Shown: positions 17,044-27,333, counted from the first letter of the stretch. The stretch: DNA of 64,000 nt from Leifsonia xyli (GCA_001647635.1 CP014761.1:2170001-2234000); one strand, 5' to 3'. The notes: generated from the letters alone by a model not told the origin. Program-made: numbers and translations.

Positions 17044-18863
17044 GCGGACTCGCGTGGCGCGGCGTCGTCGAGGGCTTCTACGGCGAGCCGTGGTCGCACG
17101 CCGATCGGCTCACGTGGTTCGAGCGCGGGGGCGCCATCGGGCTGAACCACTACCTGTACGCACCGAAGGACGACCCCTGGCACCGCGACGCGTGGCGCGA
17201 GCCGTACCCGGCCGACCGCCTCGCCGCCCTCGCGCGGCTGAACCACGAGGCGGCCGCGCGCGGCGTCCGCTTCGTCTACGCGATCTCGCCCGGGCTCTCG
17301 ATGAGGTTCGACGAGGACGCCGAGCACAAGGCGCTCGCGGCCAAGTGCCGACAGCTGCTCGACGCGGGTATCCGGTCGTTCGCGCTGCTGTTCGACGACG
17401 TGCCGATGGACGATCCTGAGGCGCTCGGACGCGCGCACGGCGCCACGGCGGCGCGGTTCCAGGAGGCGTTCCTCCGGCCTGCGGGGATCGACGAGCCTGT
17501 GCTGTTCTGCCCCACCGACTATGCGGGACTCGCGCGCACGCCCTACCGCGTCGGGCTCTCGGAGACGCTGCCCGTCGACGCGCGGGTGCTGTGGACCGGC
17601 CCCGACATCGTCGTCGGCGCGGTGACCGCCGACGATGTCGCGCAGGCCGCGCGCAGCTTCGGCCGCGACCTCGTGCTCTGGGACAACTTCCCGGTGAACG
17701 ACTTCGACCGCTCCCGGCTGTTCCTCGGCCCGCTGTCCGGGCGGGAGGCGGCACCGGGTCTGGTCGGCATCGTCGCGAACCCGATGGTGGAGGCCGCGCC
17801 CTCCCGCTTCGCGCTGGATACGGTCGCGGAGTGGGCGGCGGATCCCGCTGCCTACGATCCGGCCACAGCGGCTTCGCGCGCGTACGCGGCGGTTGCCGGG
17901 ACCGACGCCGGCCTGCGCACGCTCGTGGACGCGTGCAGCGCGTGGCCGCCCGGTGCACCGCGCTGGCCGCGACTCGACGACCTTGTCGCGACGGAACGCT
18001 GGCGCGAGGCGGCGGACCTGCTCGCCCGCCTGGCCGACACCCACCCCGGGCCCACGACGCCGGCCGACCTCGCCGCGCAGCTCGCGCCGTGGATCGCCGC
18101 GGCGCGAGCGGCCGGAGCCTCGGGCGTACTCGCCTGCCGCGTGCTCGCCGGCGACGAGCCGGCAGCGAGCGCCGACCGCCTCCTCGCCGCCCGCCGGGCC
18201 CTCGAGGCCGAGTTCGCCGACGTCGCGCGCGGCGCCGTGCTCGCCCTCGTCGATACGGCCCTCGAGGGCCTCGGCGTCGCGCCGCACCGCCTGCTGGGCG
18301 ACGGCGCTCTCATCGCCGTCCTCACCGGCGCGAACCCCGCGCCGGGCGACCGTGAGCTGGTCGAATTCCTCGGCGGGGCCGGGATGCGTGCGCAGCTCGG
18401 CGACGATCCGGATGCCGACCTGATCATCGTCACACGCCAGGCATCCGAGGCGGTCGCGCGCGCCGCGGGCTTGCGCCCGGTGCCGCTGCTCGCGTGGGCG
18501 CACCTCGTGCCGCTGGGTCTGGCTTCCGCCGCCGCCGTCCCGCTCTCGGTGGACCGCGTCCACATCGCCGACCCCGCGCATCCGGTAGCCGCCGGGCTGT
18601 CCGGGGAGGTCGTCGTCTACCGCGGCCGGTCGAAGCTGACCGTCGCCGATCCGTCCGTGGAGACGGCGGTCGTCGCGCGCGAGCCGGAGTCGGGGCGGGC
18701 CGTCATCGGCCTGACGCCCGCCGGCGCGCGGATGGCCGACGGGACCGTGGCACCCGCCGCGCGCGCCACGTTCTTCCTTGCCGCCGACGGGTTCGCGCCG
18801 TGGCTGGTGACGCCGGAGGCGCGCTCGCTGCTGCTCGCGACGATCCGGGAGCTGCTCGGCTGA
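17040..18863 (+). CDS. GH84-type beta-N-acetylglucosaminidase (O-GlcNAcase/hyaluronidase family)
   Basis: 607 residues from a GTG overlapping the ABC stop (GTGA). The GH84 start is unmistakable: WRGVVEGFYGEPWSHADRL at 6-24, GLNHYLYAPKDDP at 34-46, and the paired catalytic aspartates in LLFDDVP (Asp119, Asp120) that serve substrate-assisted hydrolysis. WDNFPVND follows near 222. The C-terminal 250 residues are an alanine-rich helical region and a further alpha/beta segment not typical of the core enzyme. No signal peptide is seen, so it may act inside the cell. It is the last gene of the DeoR-headed operon, suggesting that the imported glycan contains N-acetylglucosamine. Confidence 0.88.
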   Translation: MSGLAWRGVVEGFYGEPWSHADRLTWFERGGAIGLNHYLYAPKDDPWHRDAWREPYPADRLAALARLNHEAAARGVRFVYAISPGLSMRFDEDAEHKALAAKCRQLLDAGIRSFALLFDDVPMDDPEALGRAHGATAARFQEAFLRPAGIDEPVLFCPTDYAGLARTPYRVGLSETLPVDARVLWTGPDIVVGAVTADDVAQAARSFGRDLVLWDNFPVNDFDRSRLFLGPLSGREAAPGLVGIVANPMVEAAPSRFALDTVAEWAADPAAYDPATAASRAYAAVAGTDAGLRTLVDACSAWPPGAPRWPRLDDLVATERWREAADLLARLADTHPGPTTPADLAAQLAPWIAAARAAGASGVLACRVLAGDEPAASADRLLAARRALEAEFADVARGAVLALVDTALEGLGVAPHRLLGDGALIAVLTGANPAPGDRELVEFLGGAGMRAQLGDDPDADLIIVTRQASEAVARAAGLRPVPLLAWAHLVPLGLASAAAVPLSVDRVHIADPAHPVAAGLSGEVVVYRGRSKLTVADPSVETAVVAREPESGRAVIGLTPAGARMADGTVAPAARATFFLAADGFAPWLVTPEARSLLLATIRELLG

Positions 18864-18923
18864 CCCCGGCTGCCGGACCTCGGGCGGGCAGCGCGGCGCA
18901 AGCGGCCTAGAGTTAGGCATGTA

Positions 18924-20513
18924 ATGGCTGAGCTTCCTCCCGCATCCCTGTCCGACCAGCCCGAGCCCGTCGTCGTCACCAGCGACACCGGCATCGGCGT
19001 GCGCCGGTTCGTCCGCGACGACATCGTGCTCCGAAAAGGGCTTTACACGCTGGTCAGCGGCCCGTTCACGCCGCGGGAGTCGATGATCGAGGACCTCCTC
19101 GCCGTGCGCGACGCCCTCGACGAGGCGCGGCTGGAGTACCTGCTGGTCCGCGACGACGACAACCGTCTGATCGTCGCCCTCGACCGCCGCAACCGCAAGC
19201 AGGCGGCCGTCGCGCTCGCGGAGGCGTTCGCCGACGAGCCGTTCTACGCGCGCAGCATCGACCCCGAGAAGGGCACCGACGACGGCGACCTCCTCATCGC
19301 CGACGGACGCCTCTCGCGCCGCAAGGCCGACATCCTGCGCATCTACCGCCCGCGCCTGGAGCCGATCGGCCGTCTCCGCTACGGCGCCGACACCGCGTTC
19401 CAGCTCGAGTTCTGGAAGTTCGGCGACGACGAGATCACCGCGCCGTGCCCCAACGCGCTGATGCGTCCGCGACTCCCCCGCAGCGAGGCCGTCGAGGCCG
19501 AGGTCGAGCTGTACGGTCGGCGCTGGCGCACGCTGCAGCACATGTTCGACCCGCTCTCCAGCGACGTCGCCTTCGACATCGACATCGTGTTCTCGTGGGT
19601 CGACGGCTCCGACACCGAGTTCCAGCGCCGGCGCGCGGCCCGGATGGCGTCGTACGTGGTCGGCGAGGGCGACGACAACGAGGCCCGCTACCGGCAGATC
19701 GACGAGCTCAAGTACGCGCTCCGCAGCGTCCACATGTTCGCGCCGTGGATCCGCAACATCTACATCGCGACCGACTCCCCCGTGCCGCCATGGCTGGATG
19801 CGCAGCACCCGCGCATCCACATCATGCGGAGCGAGGACTTCTTCTCCGACCAGTCCGGCCTGCCGACGCACAACTCGCACGCCGTCGAGAGCCAGCTGCA
19901 CCACATCCCGGGGCTGTCGGAGCACTTCCTGTACTCCAACGACGACATGTTCATCGGGCGGCCGCTCTCACCCGACGTGTTCTTCTCGCCGGGCGGCGTG
20001 ACCAAGTTCGTGGAGGCGGGCACGCGCATCGGCCTCGGCGAGACCGACCCGACACGGAGTGGGTTCGAGAACGCGGCGCGCGTCAACCGCCGCCTGCTCT
20101 GGGAGCGGTTCGGCGCGGTCACCACTCGGCACCTGGAGCATTGCGCGGCGCCGCTGCGGATCAGCGTGCTGCGCGAGATGGAGCAGGAGTTCCCCGAGGA
20201 CTTCCGCCGGACGGCGACGAGCCCGTTCCGCTCGGCGACCGACATCTCGGTGACGAACTCGCTGTACCACTACTACGCGCTGATGACCGGCCGCGCGGTG
20301 ACGCAGACGCAGGCGAAGGTGCTCTACATCGAGACGACGCTGCGCCAGGCGCCGGACATGATGCGCCGCCTGCTCAAGAAGCGCGACCAGGACATGTTCT
20401 GCCTCAACGACGGCTCCAAGCCCGAGATCGACCCCGAAGAGCGCACGCAGATCGTGACCGACTTCCTCGAGCGCTACTTCCCGTTCCCCGCCCCCTGGGA
20501 ACTCCCCACCTGA
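18924..20513 (+). CDS. Stealth-family sugar-phosphate transferase
   Basis: 529 residues. The four Stealth conserved regions are visible: DIDIVFSWVDGSD (CR1, about 218-230), RSVHMFAPWIRNIYIATD (start of CR2, about 262), FLYSNDDMFIGRPL (CR3, about 335-348) and CLNDG (CR4, about 493). Family members transfer hexose-1-phosphate units during capsule, teichoic-acid-like or other phosphoglycan synthesis. The first 200 residues are a separate N-terminal domain as found in actinobacterial versions. It stands alone between the GH84 gene and a converging phosphoesterase, so the polymer it builds cannot be inferred from neighbours. Confidence 0.88.
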   Translation: MAELPPASLSDQPEPVVVTSDTGIGVRRFVRDDIVLRKGLYTLVSGPFTPRESMIEDLLAVRDALDEARLEYLLVRDDDNRLIVALDRRNRKQAAVALAEAFADEPFYARSIDPEKGTDDGDLLIADGRLSRRKADILRIYRPRLEPIGRLRYGADTAFQLEFWKFGDDEITAPCPNALMRPRLPRSEAVEAEVELYGRRWRTLQHMFDPLSSDVAFDIDIVFSWVDGSDTEFQRRRAARMASYVVGEGDDNEARYRQIDELKYALRSVHMFAPWIRNIYIATDSPVPPWLDAQHPRIHIMRSEDFFSDQSGLPTHNSHAVESQLHHIPGLSEHFLYSNDDMFIGRPLSPDVFFSPGGVTKFVEAGTRIGLGETDPTRSGFENAARVNRRLLWERFGAVTTRHLEHCAAPLRISVLREMEQEFPEDFRRTATSPFRSATDISVTNSLYHYYALMTGRAVTQTQAKVLYIETTLRQAPDMMRRLLKKRDQDMFCLNDGSKPEIDPEERTQIVTDFLERYFPFPAPWELPT

Positions 20514-20528
20514 CCCCGCCCGACTCGG

Positions 20529-21452
20529 TCAGGCGAGGATGCTGATCGGCTCCGTCGGGGCCTCGCGGCGGGCGGCCGGCGGGATGCGGATGCCGTCGGC
20601 GGCCAGCCGGCGCGCCGACTCCTCCGCGTCGATGTAGTCGAGCGCCGGGTACTGGCCGAGCGGCACGACCGAGTGCAGCACCGTGTTCGGGTAGACGTGC
20701 ACGAGGTTGAACGCCGCGGCGCCGTCGCGGCCGCGCGTGCCTCCGACGGGAACGTTGAGGTCCTGCGTGTAGCAGCTGGCCGACGCGACCGACACCGGGA
20801 TGCCGGCGAACATCGCCGTCGACGAGTAGTGCAGGTGACCGGCCAGGATGCTGCGCACGTCGCTGCCCTCGAGCACCTCGCGCAGCTGGGACTGGTCGCG
20901 CAGCTCCACCGACACCGCGAGGTCGAGCACGCTCGGGATGGGCGGGTGGTGCATCGCGAGGATGGTGCCCTCGGGCGCCGCGGTCGCGAGTTCCGCCGCC
21001 AGCCAATCGAGCTGCGACTCGCTCACATCGCCGTAGTGGCGACCGGGGACGGTGGAGTCGAGCACGATGATCCGCAGGCCCCCGATCCAGTACACGTCGT
21101 CGACCGGCGAGACGTCGGGCAGCTCGTCGCGCAGGCCCTCGCGGAACGCCGCGCGCTCGTCGTGGTTGCCCATCACCCAGATGACGCGGGCGCCCATCCG
21201 CTCGGCCGCCGGATCGACGAGTGCACGGATGCGCTGATACGCGTCGGGCTGACCGCGATCGGCCAGATCGCCCGTGAACACGATGGCCTCCGGGCGCCCG
21301 CCGGACGCCTCGACCTCGTCGAGCAGGGCACGCAGGTGGTGCTCGCTGTCGACGGAGCCGTAGAGGCGTTCGCCACCCGCGAGCAGGTGGGTGTCGCTGA
21401 TGTGCAGAAGGAAGTGGTCCGGCCGCGGGTACTCCGCGATTCGCGTCTTCAC
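20529..21452 (-). CDS. Metallophosphoesterase, CpdA-like
   Basis: 307 residues with the calcineurin-like set of metal ligands: HISDTHL (Asp20, His22), GDLADRG, MGNHDE, AMHHPP and AGHLHYS. This arrangement is that of class III cyclic-nucleotide phosphodiesterases (CpdA, Rv0805) and related phosphodiesterases. The start overlaps the stop of the GH2 gene (ATGA, 21449-21452), so it is translated with the glycosidase. The linkage to a glycosidase suggests an organic phosphodiester or a signalling role in the sugar response; neither can be proven here. Confidence 0.85.
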   Translation of the reverse strand: MKTRIAEYPRPDHFLLHISDTHLLAGGERLYGSVDSEHHLRALLDEVEASGGRPEAIVFTGDLADRGQPDAYQRIRALVDPAAERMGARVIWVMGNHDERAAFREGLRDELPDVSPVDDVYWIGGLRIIVLDSTVPGRHYGDVSESQLDWLAAELATAAPEGTILAMHHPPIPSVLDLAVSVELRDQSQLREVLEGSDVRSILAGHLHYSSTAMFAGIPVSVASASCYTQDLNVPVGGTRGRDGAAAFNLVHVYPNTVLHSVVPLGQYPALDYIDAEESARRLAADGIRIPPAARREAPTEPISILA

Positions 21453-24058
21453 GGGGATATCTCACCACCCCGATCTGAACGCGCCGTGAACGGACGCGGT
21501 GTGCCGCCTGGATCGGCGGGATGCGCGTTCCACGTCTCCACCCGCACAGGGATGCCCGCCGACGCCGCCAGCCGCCGTGATTCTCCGGGCAGCAGGGGAC
21601 GCGGATCGCCGCTCACGGACAGGATGCCGGGCTGGACGGACGGCCGCGCATCCACCACCCGAAGCGTCAGAGCGGCCACCCCACCGGTATTGCGGACCAC
21701 CACCGTCCCGTCCTCCTCGCGGCCCGTCGCGAGGGTGGGCGCGGGCACGTCGAACAGGGCGGCGAAGTCGGACGTCGCCGTCGCGATCATCCGTTCGAGG
21801 TCGATCACAGCGTCAGCATGCCGCCATTCGCCCTCCCAGAGAAAGACCCCGTTCAGGGCGCTGACCGGCACCTCCAGGGTCCCGACCGGGATCGGATAGC
21901 CGACCGACGGCGCGACGACCACCTGCTCTGCCAGCACCGACCCGTCGAGCGAGCGGGCACGCAGCACGACGGTCGATTCGGCCCCGACCGGGTCCTCCGC
22001 CCACAGCCACGCCTCGACCGACGCGGAGGCCTCGCCGGCCCACACCGCTCGCGACACCTTCAGCGTCACGCGGCGCCGCTCGAACGCGCGCGCCACCGCG
22101 AAGAACGCCGGCTTCGGGTCGCCGCGGAAGTCGACCGCCGCGGTGCACCACGCGTTCGGGAAGCTCTCGTTCAGCTGCCACGGCAGCACCATGCTGCAGC
22201 GCGGCGAGCGCCGCCGGTCCGCCTCCACCGCGTACTGCAGCCCGGTCGCCTGGAGCAGCTGGGAGGCGCGGTTCAGGGTCTCGAGCGTATCGGGGCGACC
22301 GCCGAACAGCTCCACCACCTGGTCGGCGTTGTTCCACCACTCGCCGAGGTGCCGGTAGACCGGGTTGGTGCGGTCGGCGGGCCAGCGGTCGTCCGCGGGG
22401 ACGAGCGCCTCGAGTGATCGCAGGTTCGTCATCCCCTCGACGCCGAACTCGGTGTGGGCGAGGCTCGTCCCGGCGTTCGCGAGCGTGTACTGCCCGACGA
22501 GTCCCTGGTGCTCCCACGGCCCGTGCACGTCGTGCTGACCGTCCGGGTCCGCGTGGATGCGGTCGAGCCGGTTGTGGAACTCCGGCCCCGTCGGCGACGT
22601 CGGCAGCCAGCCGCGGTCCGGGTCGAGGCGGCCGACGGTCTCGGACAACGCCGCGAGCACCGGCGACCGGTCGTCGGAGAGCGGGACGCCGGCCTCGTCG
22701 AGCTCGTTCCCTCCGCCCCAGAGGAGCAGCGACGGATGGTGCGCCCGCGTCGGCACCAGCGCCTCTGCCTCCGCTCGCATCAGGGCGACGAACGCGGCGT
22801 CCGTGCTCGGTGCGCTCTGCATCCCGGAGCTCGATTGCGAGAACTCCTGCCACACCAGCAGGCCGAGGCGATCGCAGGTGTCGTAGAAGTGCTCGGTCTC
22901 GATCAGCCCGCCGCCCCAGACGCGCATCAGGCGAGCGCCGGACGCGGCGGCCAGCTCGAGCAGGTGCTCCACCTTCGCCTCGTCGATCGAGCCGAAGAGG
23001 GTGTCGGCCGGGGTCCAGTTCCAGCCGACCAGGTCGACCGGCCGTCCGTTGACGACGGCGGTGTACGGGAGGGATCCGGCCGGAGCGCCGGGATTCGGCA
23101 CCAGCTCCGCGGTGCGGAAGCCGACCGTGCGAGTGGTCGCGTCGGCGTCCCCGAGCGCGACCGTCACCTCGTAGAGCGGCTGGCCGCCGACGGTGTTCGG
23201 CCACCACAGCTCCGGGTCCGGGATGCGCACCTCCGCGGCCCCGTCGGACGCGGGGACGGACACCTCGGCGACCGCCCGCCCCTCCCGCGAGACGGTCACA
23301 GTGACGCCGTCGTCGTCGACGGCCCCCAACGGCGCCGCCCACGACACCTCCACCACACCGAGTGGTGACACCTGGTCGCCACTCGTCCCCGATGGGAGCA
23401 TCGGCTCACCACTCGACGCCGTGAGGCGGGAGCGGACGACGACGTCGGCGAGCAGGGCGCGGGCGAATCGCACGCGAACGCCCTTCCACACTCCCTGGTG
23501 CCGCAGCCGCGGCGAGAAGTCCCAGCCGTAGCCGAGCCGCGGGGTGTGGACGCGCACGCGCTCCGTCCGCCCGACCTGCGGTTCCGAAACCGGCGCGGGA
23601 TGCACGCGCAGTGCGAGCTTGTGCCGCCCCGCGGCCCGCTGCTCCGGCGTCAGCGCGAACCGGCCGCGGCGGTACAGCCCGTCGACCGAGCCGAGCCGCT
23701 CGCCGTCCCAGTACACGTCGGCGCCCGGGTCGACGCCGTCGAGCTCCAGCACCGCCACGCCCTCCGCAGCGGACGCGTCGAGGTCGACGGCGCGCCGATA
23801 GACCCACGACCGCTCGGCGACCCACTCGGACGCGCGGCTGTTCCGCCCCACCCGCGGGTCGGGCACCTCGCCGGCCCGGTGGAGGTCGTCGATCACCGCC
23901 CCCGGCACCCGCGCCGCCAGCCACCCGGGTGCCGCCGCGATCGCCGCGGACGCCTCCGCCACGTTGTTGCCGGCCTCCGGCAGCGGTGCCCCGAGGTACC
24001 ACTCGGCGGTGTCGCCGAGGGCCTCGCGGATGGTCCAGTCGTCGCCGTCGAGCGGCAT
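21449..24058 (-). CDS. GH2 beta-mannosidase-like glycoside hydrolase
   Basis: 869 residues from the ATG at 24058; upstream in-frame codons pass through the operator and are not used. The layout is that of intracellular beta-mannosidases: N-terminal sugar-binding domain (with [11 protein letters not shown] near 112), Ig-like domain, barrel with RVWGGGLIE near 375, acid/base Glu in WGGGNELDE (near 451), nucleophile in AHTEFGVEG (near 538), and C-terminal beta domains. No signal peptide is seen. A 54-bp repeat (23359-23412) lies in frame in the Ig-like region and adds about 18 residues. A LacI-type operator sits 34 bp upstream. Confidence 0.87.
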   Translation of the reverse strand: MPLDGDDWTIREALGDTAEWYLGAPLPEAGNNVAEASAAIAAAPGWLAARVPGAVIDDLHRAGEVPDPRVGRNSRASEWVAERSWVYRRAVDLDASAAEGVAVLELDGVDPGADVYWDGERLGSVDGLYRRGRFALTPEQRAAGRHKLALRVHPAPVSEPQVGRTERVRVHTPRLGYGWDFSPRLRHQGVWKGVRVRFARALLADVVVRSRLTASSGEPMLPSGTSGDQVSPLGVVEVSWAAPLGAVDDDGVTVTVSREGRAVAEVSVPASDGAAEVRIPDPELWWPNTVGGQPLYEVTVALGDADATTRTVGFRTAELVPNPGAPAGSLPYTAVVNGRPVDLVGWNWTPADTLFGSIDEAKVEHLLELAAASGARLMRVWGGGLIETEHFYDTCDRLGLLVWQEFSQSSSGMQSAPSTDAAFVALMRAEAEALVPTRAHHPSLLLWGGGNELDEAGVPLSDDRSPVLAALSETVGRLDPDRGWLPTSPTGPEFHNRLDRIHADPDGQHDVHGPWEHQGLVGQYTLANAGTSLAHTEFGVEGMTNLRSLEALVPADDRWPADRTNPVYRHLGEWWNNADQVVELFGGRPDTLETLNRASQLLQATGLQYAVEADRRRSPRCSMVLPWQLNESFPNAWCTAAVDFRGDPKPAFFAVARAFERRRVTLKVSRAVWAGEASASVEAWLWAEDPVGAESTVVLRARSLDGSVLAEQVVVAPSVGYPIPVGTLEVPVSALNGVFLWEGEWRHADAVIDLERMIATATSDFAALFDVPAPTLATGREEDGTVVVRNTGGVAALTLRVVDARPSVQPGILSVSGDPRPLLPGESRRLAASAGIPVRVETWNAHPADPGGTPRPFTARSDRGGEISP
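23359..23412 (-). repeat. 54-bp dispersed repeat, in frame inside the GH2 gene
   Basis: The element begins CGAGTGGTGACA and ends CGGCTCACCAC on the plus strand, with GTGGTGA/TCACCAC as inverted termini. An equal-length element with the same first 22 bases (one difference) and last 11 bases is found at 38235-38288; the middle 21 bp diverge. In the GH2 reading frame it encodes a segment with GEP at its start and GDQVSPL at its end. It is an in-frame insertion that has not disrupted the gene. Confidence 0.7.
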
Positions 24059-24091
24059 CGTCGCAGTGCACACCCCTCGATCATGGCTGAT

Positions 24092-24107
24092 CTGGGAACG
24101 ATTCCAG
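24092..24107. promoter_or_regulatory. LacI-type operator between the GH2 and oxidoreductase genes
   Basis: CTGGGAACGATTCCAG is an imperfect inverted repeat with a central CG and 12 of 16 positions symmetric. It lies in the 146-bp gap between divergent genes, 34 bp before the GH2 start and about 97 bp before the oxidoreductase start. It resembles the site before the ROK gene at 309-324, and the first 12 bases recur at 117-128 inside that gene. It is probably the shared control point of this sugar locus. Confidence 0.5.
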
Positions 24108-24204
24108 AAATTCCGCCTAGAGTCTTTCGACTGCTCCGGAGCAGAAGATACGCTGGCCGGGTTCGCGCGCATCGAATTCATCTGGCAAGGAGGCCTTGAC
24201 AGGC

Positions 24205-25208
24205 ATGTCCCCCCATCTCGCTGTCGCAGCGATCGGCTTCTGGCACGTCCACGCGGGCGACTACGCGCGCAACGTCCAGCAGCACCCCGACACCACCCTC
24301 GTCGCCGTCTGGGACGACGACGCCGACCGCGGCCGCGCCGCCGCCGACGAGTTCGGCGTGGAGTTCGTCGCCGACCTCGACGAGCTGCTCGCGCGTCCGG
24401 AGCTCGACGCCGTCACCATCACGACGGCGACCGACCAGCACCGTGACGTCATCGGCCGCGCCATCGCGGCGGGCAAGCACGTGTTCACCGAGAAGATCCT
24501 CGCCCCCACCGTGGCGGGAGCGGAGGAGCTGGTCGACCTCGCCCGCGAGGCTGGCGTCGCGCTCGTCGTCTCGCTCCCGCGCCTCTACGACGACTACACG
24601 GTCGCCATCGAGCGCGTGCTCGACGAGGGGACGCTGGGCGAGCTCACCTACTCGCGGGTGCGGCTGGCGCACGACGGCTGGGTCGCCGGCTGGCTGCCCG
24701 AGCGGTTCGCCGATCCGGACGCCGCGATCGGCGGCGCCCTCACCGACCTCGGCTGCCACCCGGCCTACCTCACCCGGCTCTACCACCGGGCCGAGCCGCT
24801 CAGCATCTCAGCGAGCTACGGCAGCGTCACCGGGCGCGCGGTCGAGGACAACGCGGTGGTCACGGCCGCCTTCCCCGGCGGTCGACTCGGCGTCTTCGAG
24901 GCGAGCGTCGCCACCACCCCGGGCGCCTTCACCGTGGAGCTGCGCGGGACGCAGGCCACGCTGACGTTCGGCTTCGGCGGCGAGCGCCTGCTCGCCAAGG
25001 GCGGCGCGTTCGGGAGGACTGGCAGGAGCTCCCGCTCCCCGAGCCGCGGCCGGGCGCCTTCGCGCAGTGGGTGCAGCACATCCACGACGGCACGACCGCC
25101 GACGACAACCTGCGTCACGCCGTCGAGCTGACCCGCACGATCGTCGCCTCCAACGAATCGGCCGCCTCCGGTCGCGTCGTCGAGCTCGCCCCCGCACCGG
25201 TCGCCTGA
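24205..25208 (+). pseudogene. Gfo/Idh/MocA-family oxidoreductase, frame broken near 25012
   Basis: A good Shine-Dalgarno (AAGGAGG, 24187-24193) precedes the ATG at 24205. The N-terminal Rossmann part starts AVAAIGFWHVHAGDYA, and the cofactor/substrate motif TEKIL lies near residue 95. Around 25010-25020 the frame changes: the uninterrupted frame runs to a meaningless tail ending at 25131, while the -1 frame continues with a normal C-terminus (HIHDGTTADDNLRHAVEL) to the TGA at 25206. Adding one G to the GGG run at 25013 restores one protein of about 334 residues. Sugar dehydrogenase or isomerase relatives are usual in such loci. Divergent from GH2, upstream of a paralogue. Confidence 0.75.
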
Positions 25209-25250
25209 CCCCTTTTCTCTCACCTTCTTCCTCTGAGGAGCACGTTCACC

Positions 25251-26285
25251 ATGTCCACTGACACCATCCGCATCGGCCTCATCGGAGCAGGCGGCATCGC
25301 CGGCGCCCACGTCGCCGGGTACCTGCGCAACCCCGAGACGGTCACCTTCGCCGCCGTCGCCGACCCGGTCCGCGCGTCGGCGGAGAGCCGCGCGGGCGAC
25401 TCCGGCGCCGCGATCTACGCCGACTACGCGACCATGCTCGCCGAGGCCGACATCGATGCCGTCGACATCTGCCTGCCTCACCACCTGCACAAGGACGCGA
25501 TCGTCGCCGCCGCCCGTGCGGGCAAGCACATCCTGTGCGAGAAGCCGCTCTGCCTGAGCCCGGAGGAGGCCGCCGAGGTGGATGCCGCGGTCGCCGAGGC
25601 CGGCGTCACCCTGATGTGCGCGCACAACCAGCTGTTCCTCCCCGCCGTGGCGAAGGCGAAGGAGCTCATCGACGCCGGGGCGCTCGGCCGGATCTACGAG
25701 GTGCGCACAACCGACAGCTTCTTCAACGACTTCGACCCGTCGAACATGGGATGGCGTGCCCACGCCTCCACCAGCGGCGGCGGCGAGCTGATCGACACCG
25801 GCTACCACCCCACCTACCTGCTGCTGCATCTCGCGGGAGGTTCGCCGGTCGAGGTCACGGCGATGCTCGCGACGCACCGCCTGTCGTTCATGGAGGGCGA
25901 GGACTCCGCGCAGGTGCTCGTGCGCTTCGACAACGGCGTGATCGGCAGCCTGGTCACGAGCTGGGCGTACCAGCCGGCGGACGGCACCGAGAAGTTCTCG
26001 GTGGTCGGCGAGCGGGGCAGCCTGACCAGCGACGGCACGTCCCTCACCCTCCGCGGCCGCGGCGACGACGAACCGACCGTGTACGAGCTGGAGCCGGTGC
26101 ACGAGTTCGGCGAGGAGATCGCCCACTTCGCGCGCAGCATCCTGGACGGGACGCGACCGCTGCACACGCAGAAGGAGGGCATCGAGGTGCTCGGCATCAT
26201 CCTCGCCGCCTACGAGTCGGCGGAGCGCCGGACGATCGCGCCGGTCCGCTCCGCTCGCGAGCTGGTGACCGCGTCGGGCGAGTGA
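25251..26285 (+). CDS. Gfo/Idh/MocA-family oxidoreductase
   Basis: 344 residues starting 42 bp after the preceding paralogue, with a GAGGAG ribosome site. The NAD(P)-binding GLIGAGGIAGAHVAG is at about 9-23, the conserved EKPL at about 98-101, and HPTYLLLHL in the C-terminal substrate domain. Family members oxidise or interconvert sugars such as inositol, glucose and mannose derivatives or anhydro-sugars. Together with the first oxidoreductase and the divergent GH2 enzyme it forms a likely sugar-oxidising module; the substrate is not readable. Confidence 0.9.
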   Translation: MSTDTIRIGLIGAGGIAGAHVAGYLRNPETVTFAAVADPVRASAESRAGDSGAAIYADYATMLAEADIDAVDICLPHHLHKDAIVAAARAGKHILCEKPLCLSPEEAAEVDAAVAEAGVTLMCAHNQLFLPAVAKAKELIDAGALGRIYEVRTTDSFFNDFDPSNMGWRAHASTSGGGELIDTGYHPTYLLLHLAGGSPVEVTAMLATHRLSFMEGEDSAQVLVRFDNGVIGSLVTSWAYQPADGTEKFSVVGERGSLTSDGTSLTLRGRGDDEPTVYELEPVHEFGEEIAHFARSILDGTRPLHTQKEGIEVLGIILAAYESAERRTIAPVRSARELVTASGE

Positions 26286-26361
26286 CACCCAGGGGGCGTC
26301 TTCCCTGACGCGGGAATCGGGGGTATATCCAGCGGGCCTGCGCCGGAGTTACAGTTCGCAC

Positions 26362-26607
26362 ATGAGCATGCAGCGGACGGGGGCCCGCAGCGCACCGGAG
26401 CCCCACCGTCAAGATGATTTCGTCGCGGTCCCGTACCTGCGCCAGGGCCAGCTCATCTCCCTGATCCGATGGAATCTGGTCAACGGGGAGTGGAAGTACA
26501 CCACCATCCTCGCCGAGTACCTCCATCGCGACGAAGGCTCGTGGTACCTCATCATCAACGGCAACCGCGCCCGGCTGGACCGATCGGAGTGGGCGATCTT
26601 CAACTGA
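26362..26607 (+). CDS. Small hypothetical protein (81 aa)
   Basis: I do not recognise this protein. It has 81 residues, no membrane segment and no signal peptide. The sequence alternates hydrophobic and charged positions (LISLIRWNLVNGEWKYTTIL, about 33-52), which suggests a small beta-sheet domain. Codon use is ordinary for the window, supporting a real gene. It stands alone 76 bp after the oxidoreductase and 30 bp before a membrane-protein gene on the same strand. Confidence 0.65.
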   Translation: MSMQRTGARSAPEPHRQDDFVAVPYLRQGQLISLIRWNLVNGEWKYTTILAEYLHRDEGSWYLIINGNRARLDRSEWAIFN

Positions 26608-26637
26608 GGTCGCCCACTCTCTGGGTACTCTGCCGAT

Positions 26638-27333
26638 GTGACCCAGACCGAGAAGAGAGAGCGGACGGCGGAGCCTGAGCATCGCTGGCCCGCCGTGATC
26701 GCCACCATCGTCGCCCTCGCCGCCTACGCGTTCCTGCCGAGCGTCGTGCCGGCGATCGAGCGCTACGCGGTTGTCGGCATCTGCCTGCTCATGGTGATCG
26801 CCCTGGTGATCTACAACCCGCACCACCTGACGCGGGAGTCGGCGTGGTCGCGGCGCGCGGAGATCGCGCTCGCGATCTTCATCCTCGTCGCCAATCAGAT
26901 CGCGTTCGCCGAGACGATCGTCCGGCTGCTCAACAAGAACGGGAACGGGTACGAGCTGCTGCTGGCCTCGCTGCAGGTGTGGGTCACGAACGTGATCGCG
27001 TACGCCCTCATTTTCTGGGTGCTGGACCGCGGCGGCCCGGTGGCGCGGGCGATGGTCCCGCGGCCGAAGCTGGCGCTGGCCGACTTCCGCTTCCCGCAGG
27101 ACGAGGACCACGACGCGGTCGACGAGGTCGCCCGCGGGTCGAGCAAGAAGGCCGACTGGGTGCCGAACTACATCGACTACTTCTACTTCTCGCTGTCCAA
27201 CTCGATGGCCTTCAGCCCGACGGACACCATGCCGCTCACGCACCGGGCGAAGCTCCTGATGGCGCTGGAGTCGTTCGCCGGCTTCGTCCTGCTCGCGCTG
27301 GTCATCGCCCGGGCGGTGTCCCTCATCGGCTGA
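26638..27333 (+). CDS. DUF1345-type membrane protein
   Basis: 231 residues from a GTG. About five hydrophobic segments are visible (near 20-38, 41-58, 72-95, 108-128 and 208-228), with an extramembrane segment containing YFYFSLSNSMAFSPTDTMPL near 182-201, which is the signature region of DUF1345 proteins. The function of the family is not known. Its stop overlaps the start of the following lipoprotein reading frame by one base (TGATG at 27331-27335). Confidence 0.78.
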   Translation: MTQTEKRERTAEPEHRWPAVIATIVALAAYAFLPSVVPAIERYAVVGICLLMVIALVIYNPHHLTRESAWSRRAEIALAIFILVANQIAFAETIVRLLNKNGNGYELLLASLQVWVTNVIAYALIFWVLDRGGPVARAMVPRPKLALADFRFPQDEDHDAVDEVARGSSKKADWVPNYIDYFYFSLSNSMAFSPTDTMPLTHRAKLLMALESFAGFVLLALVIARAVSLIG

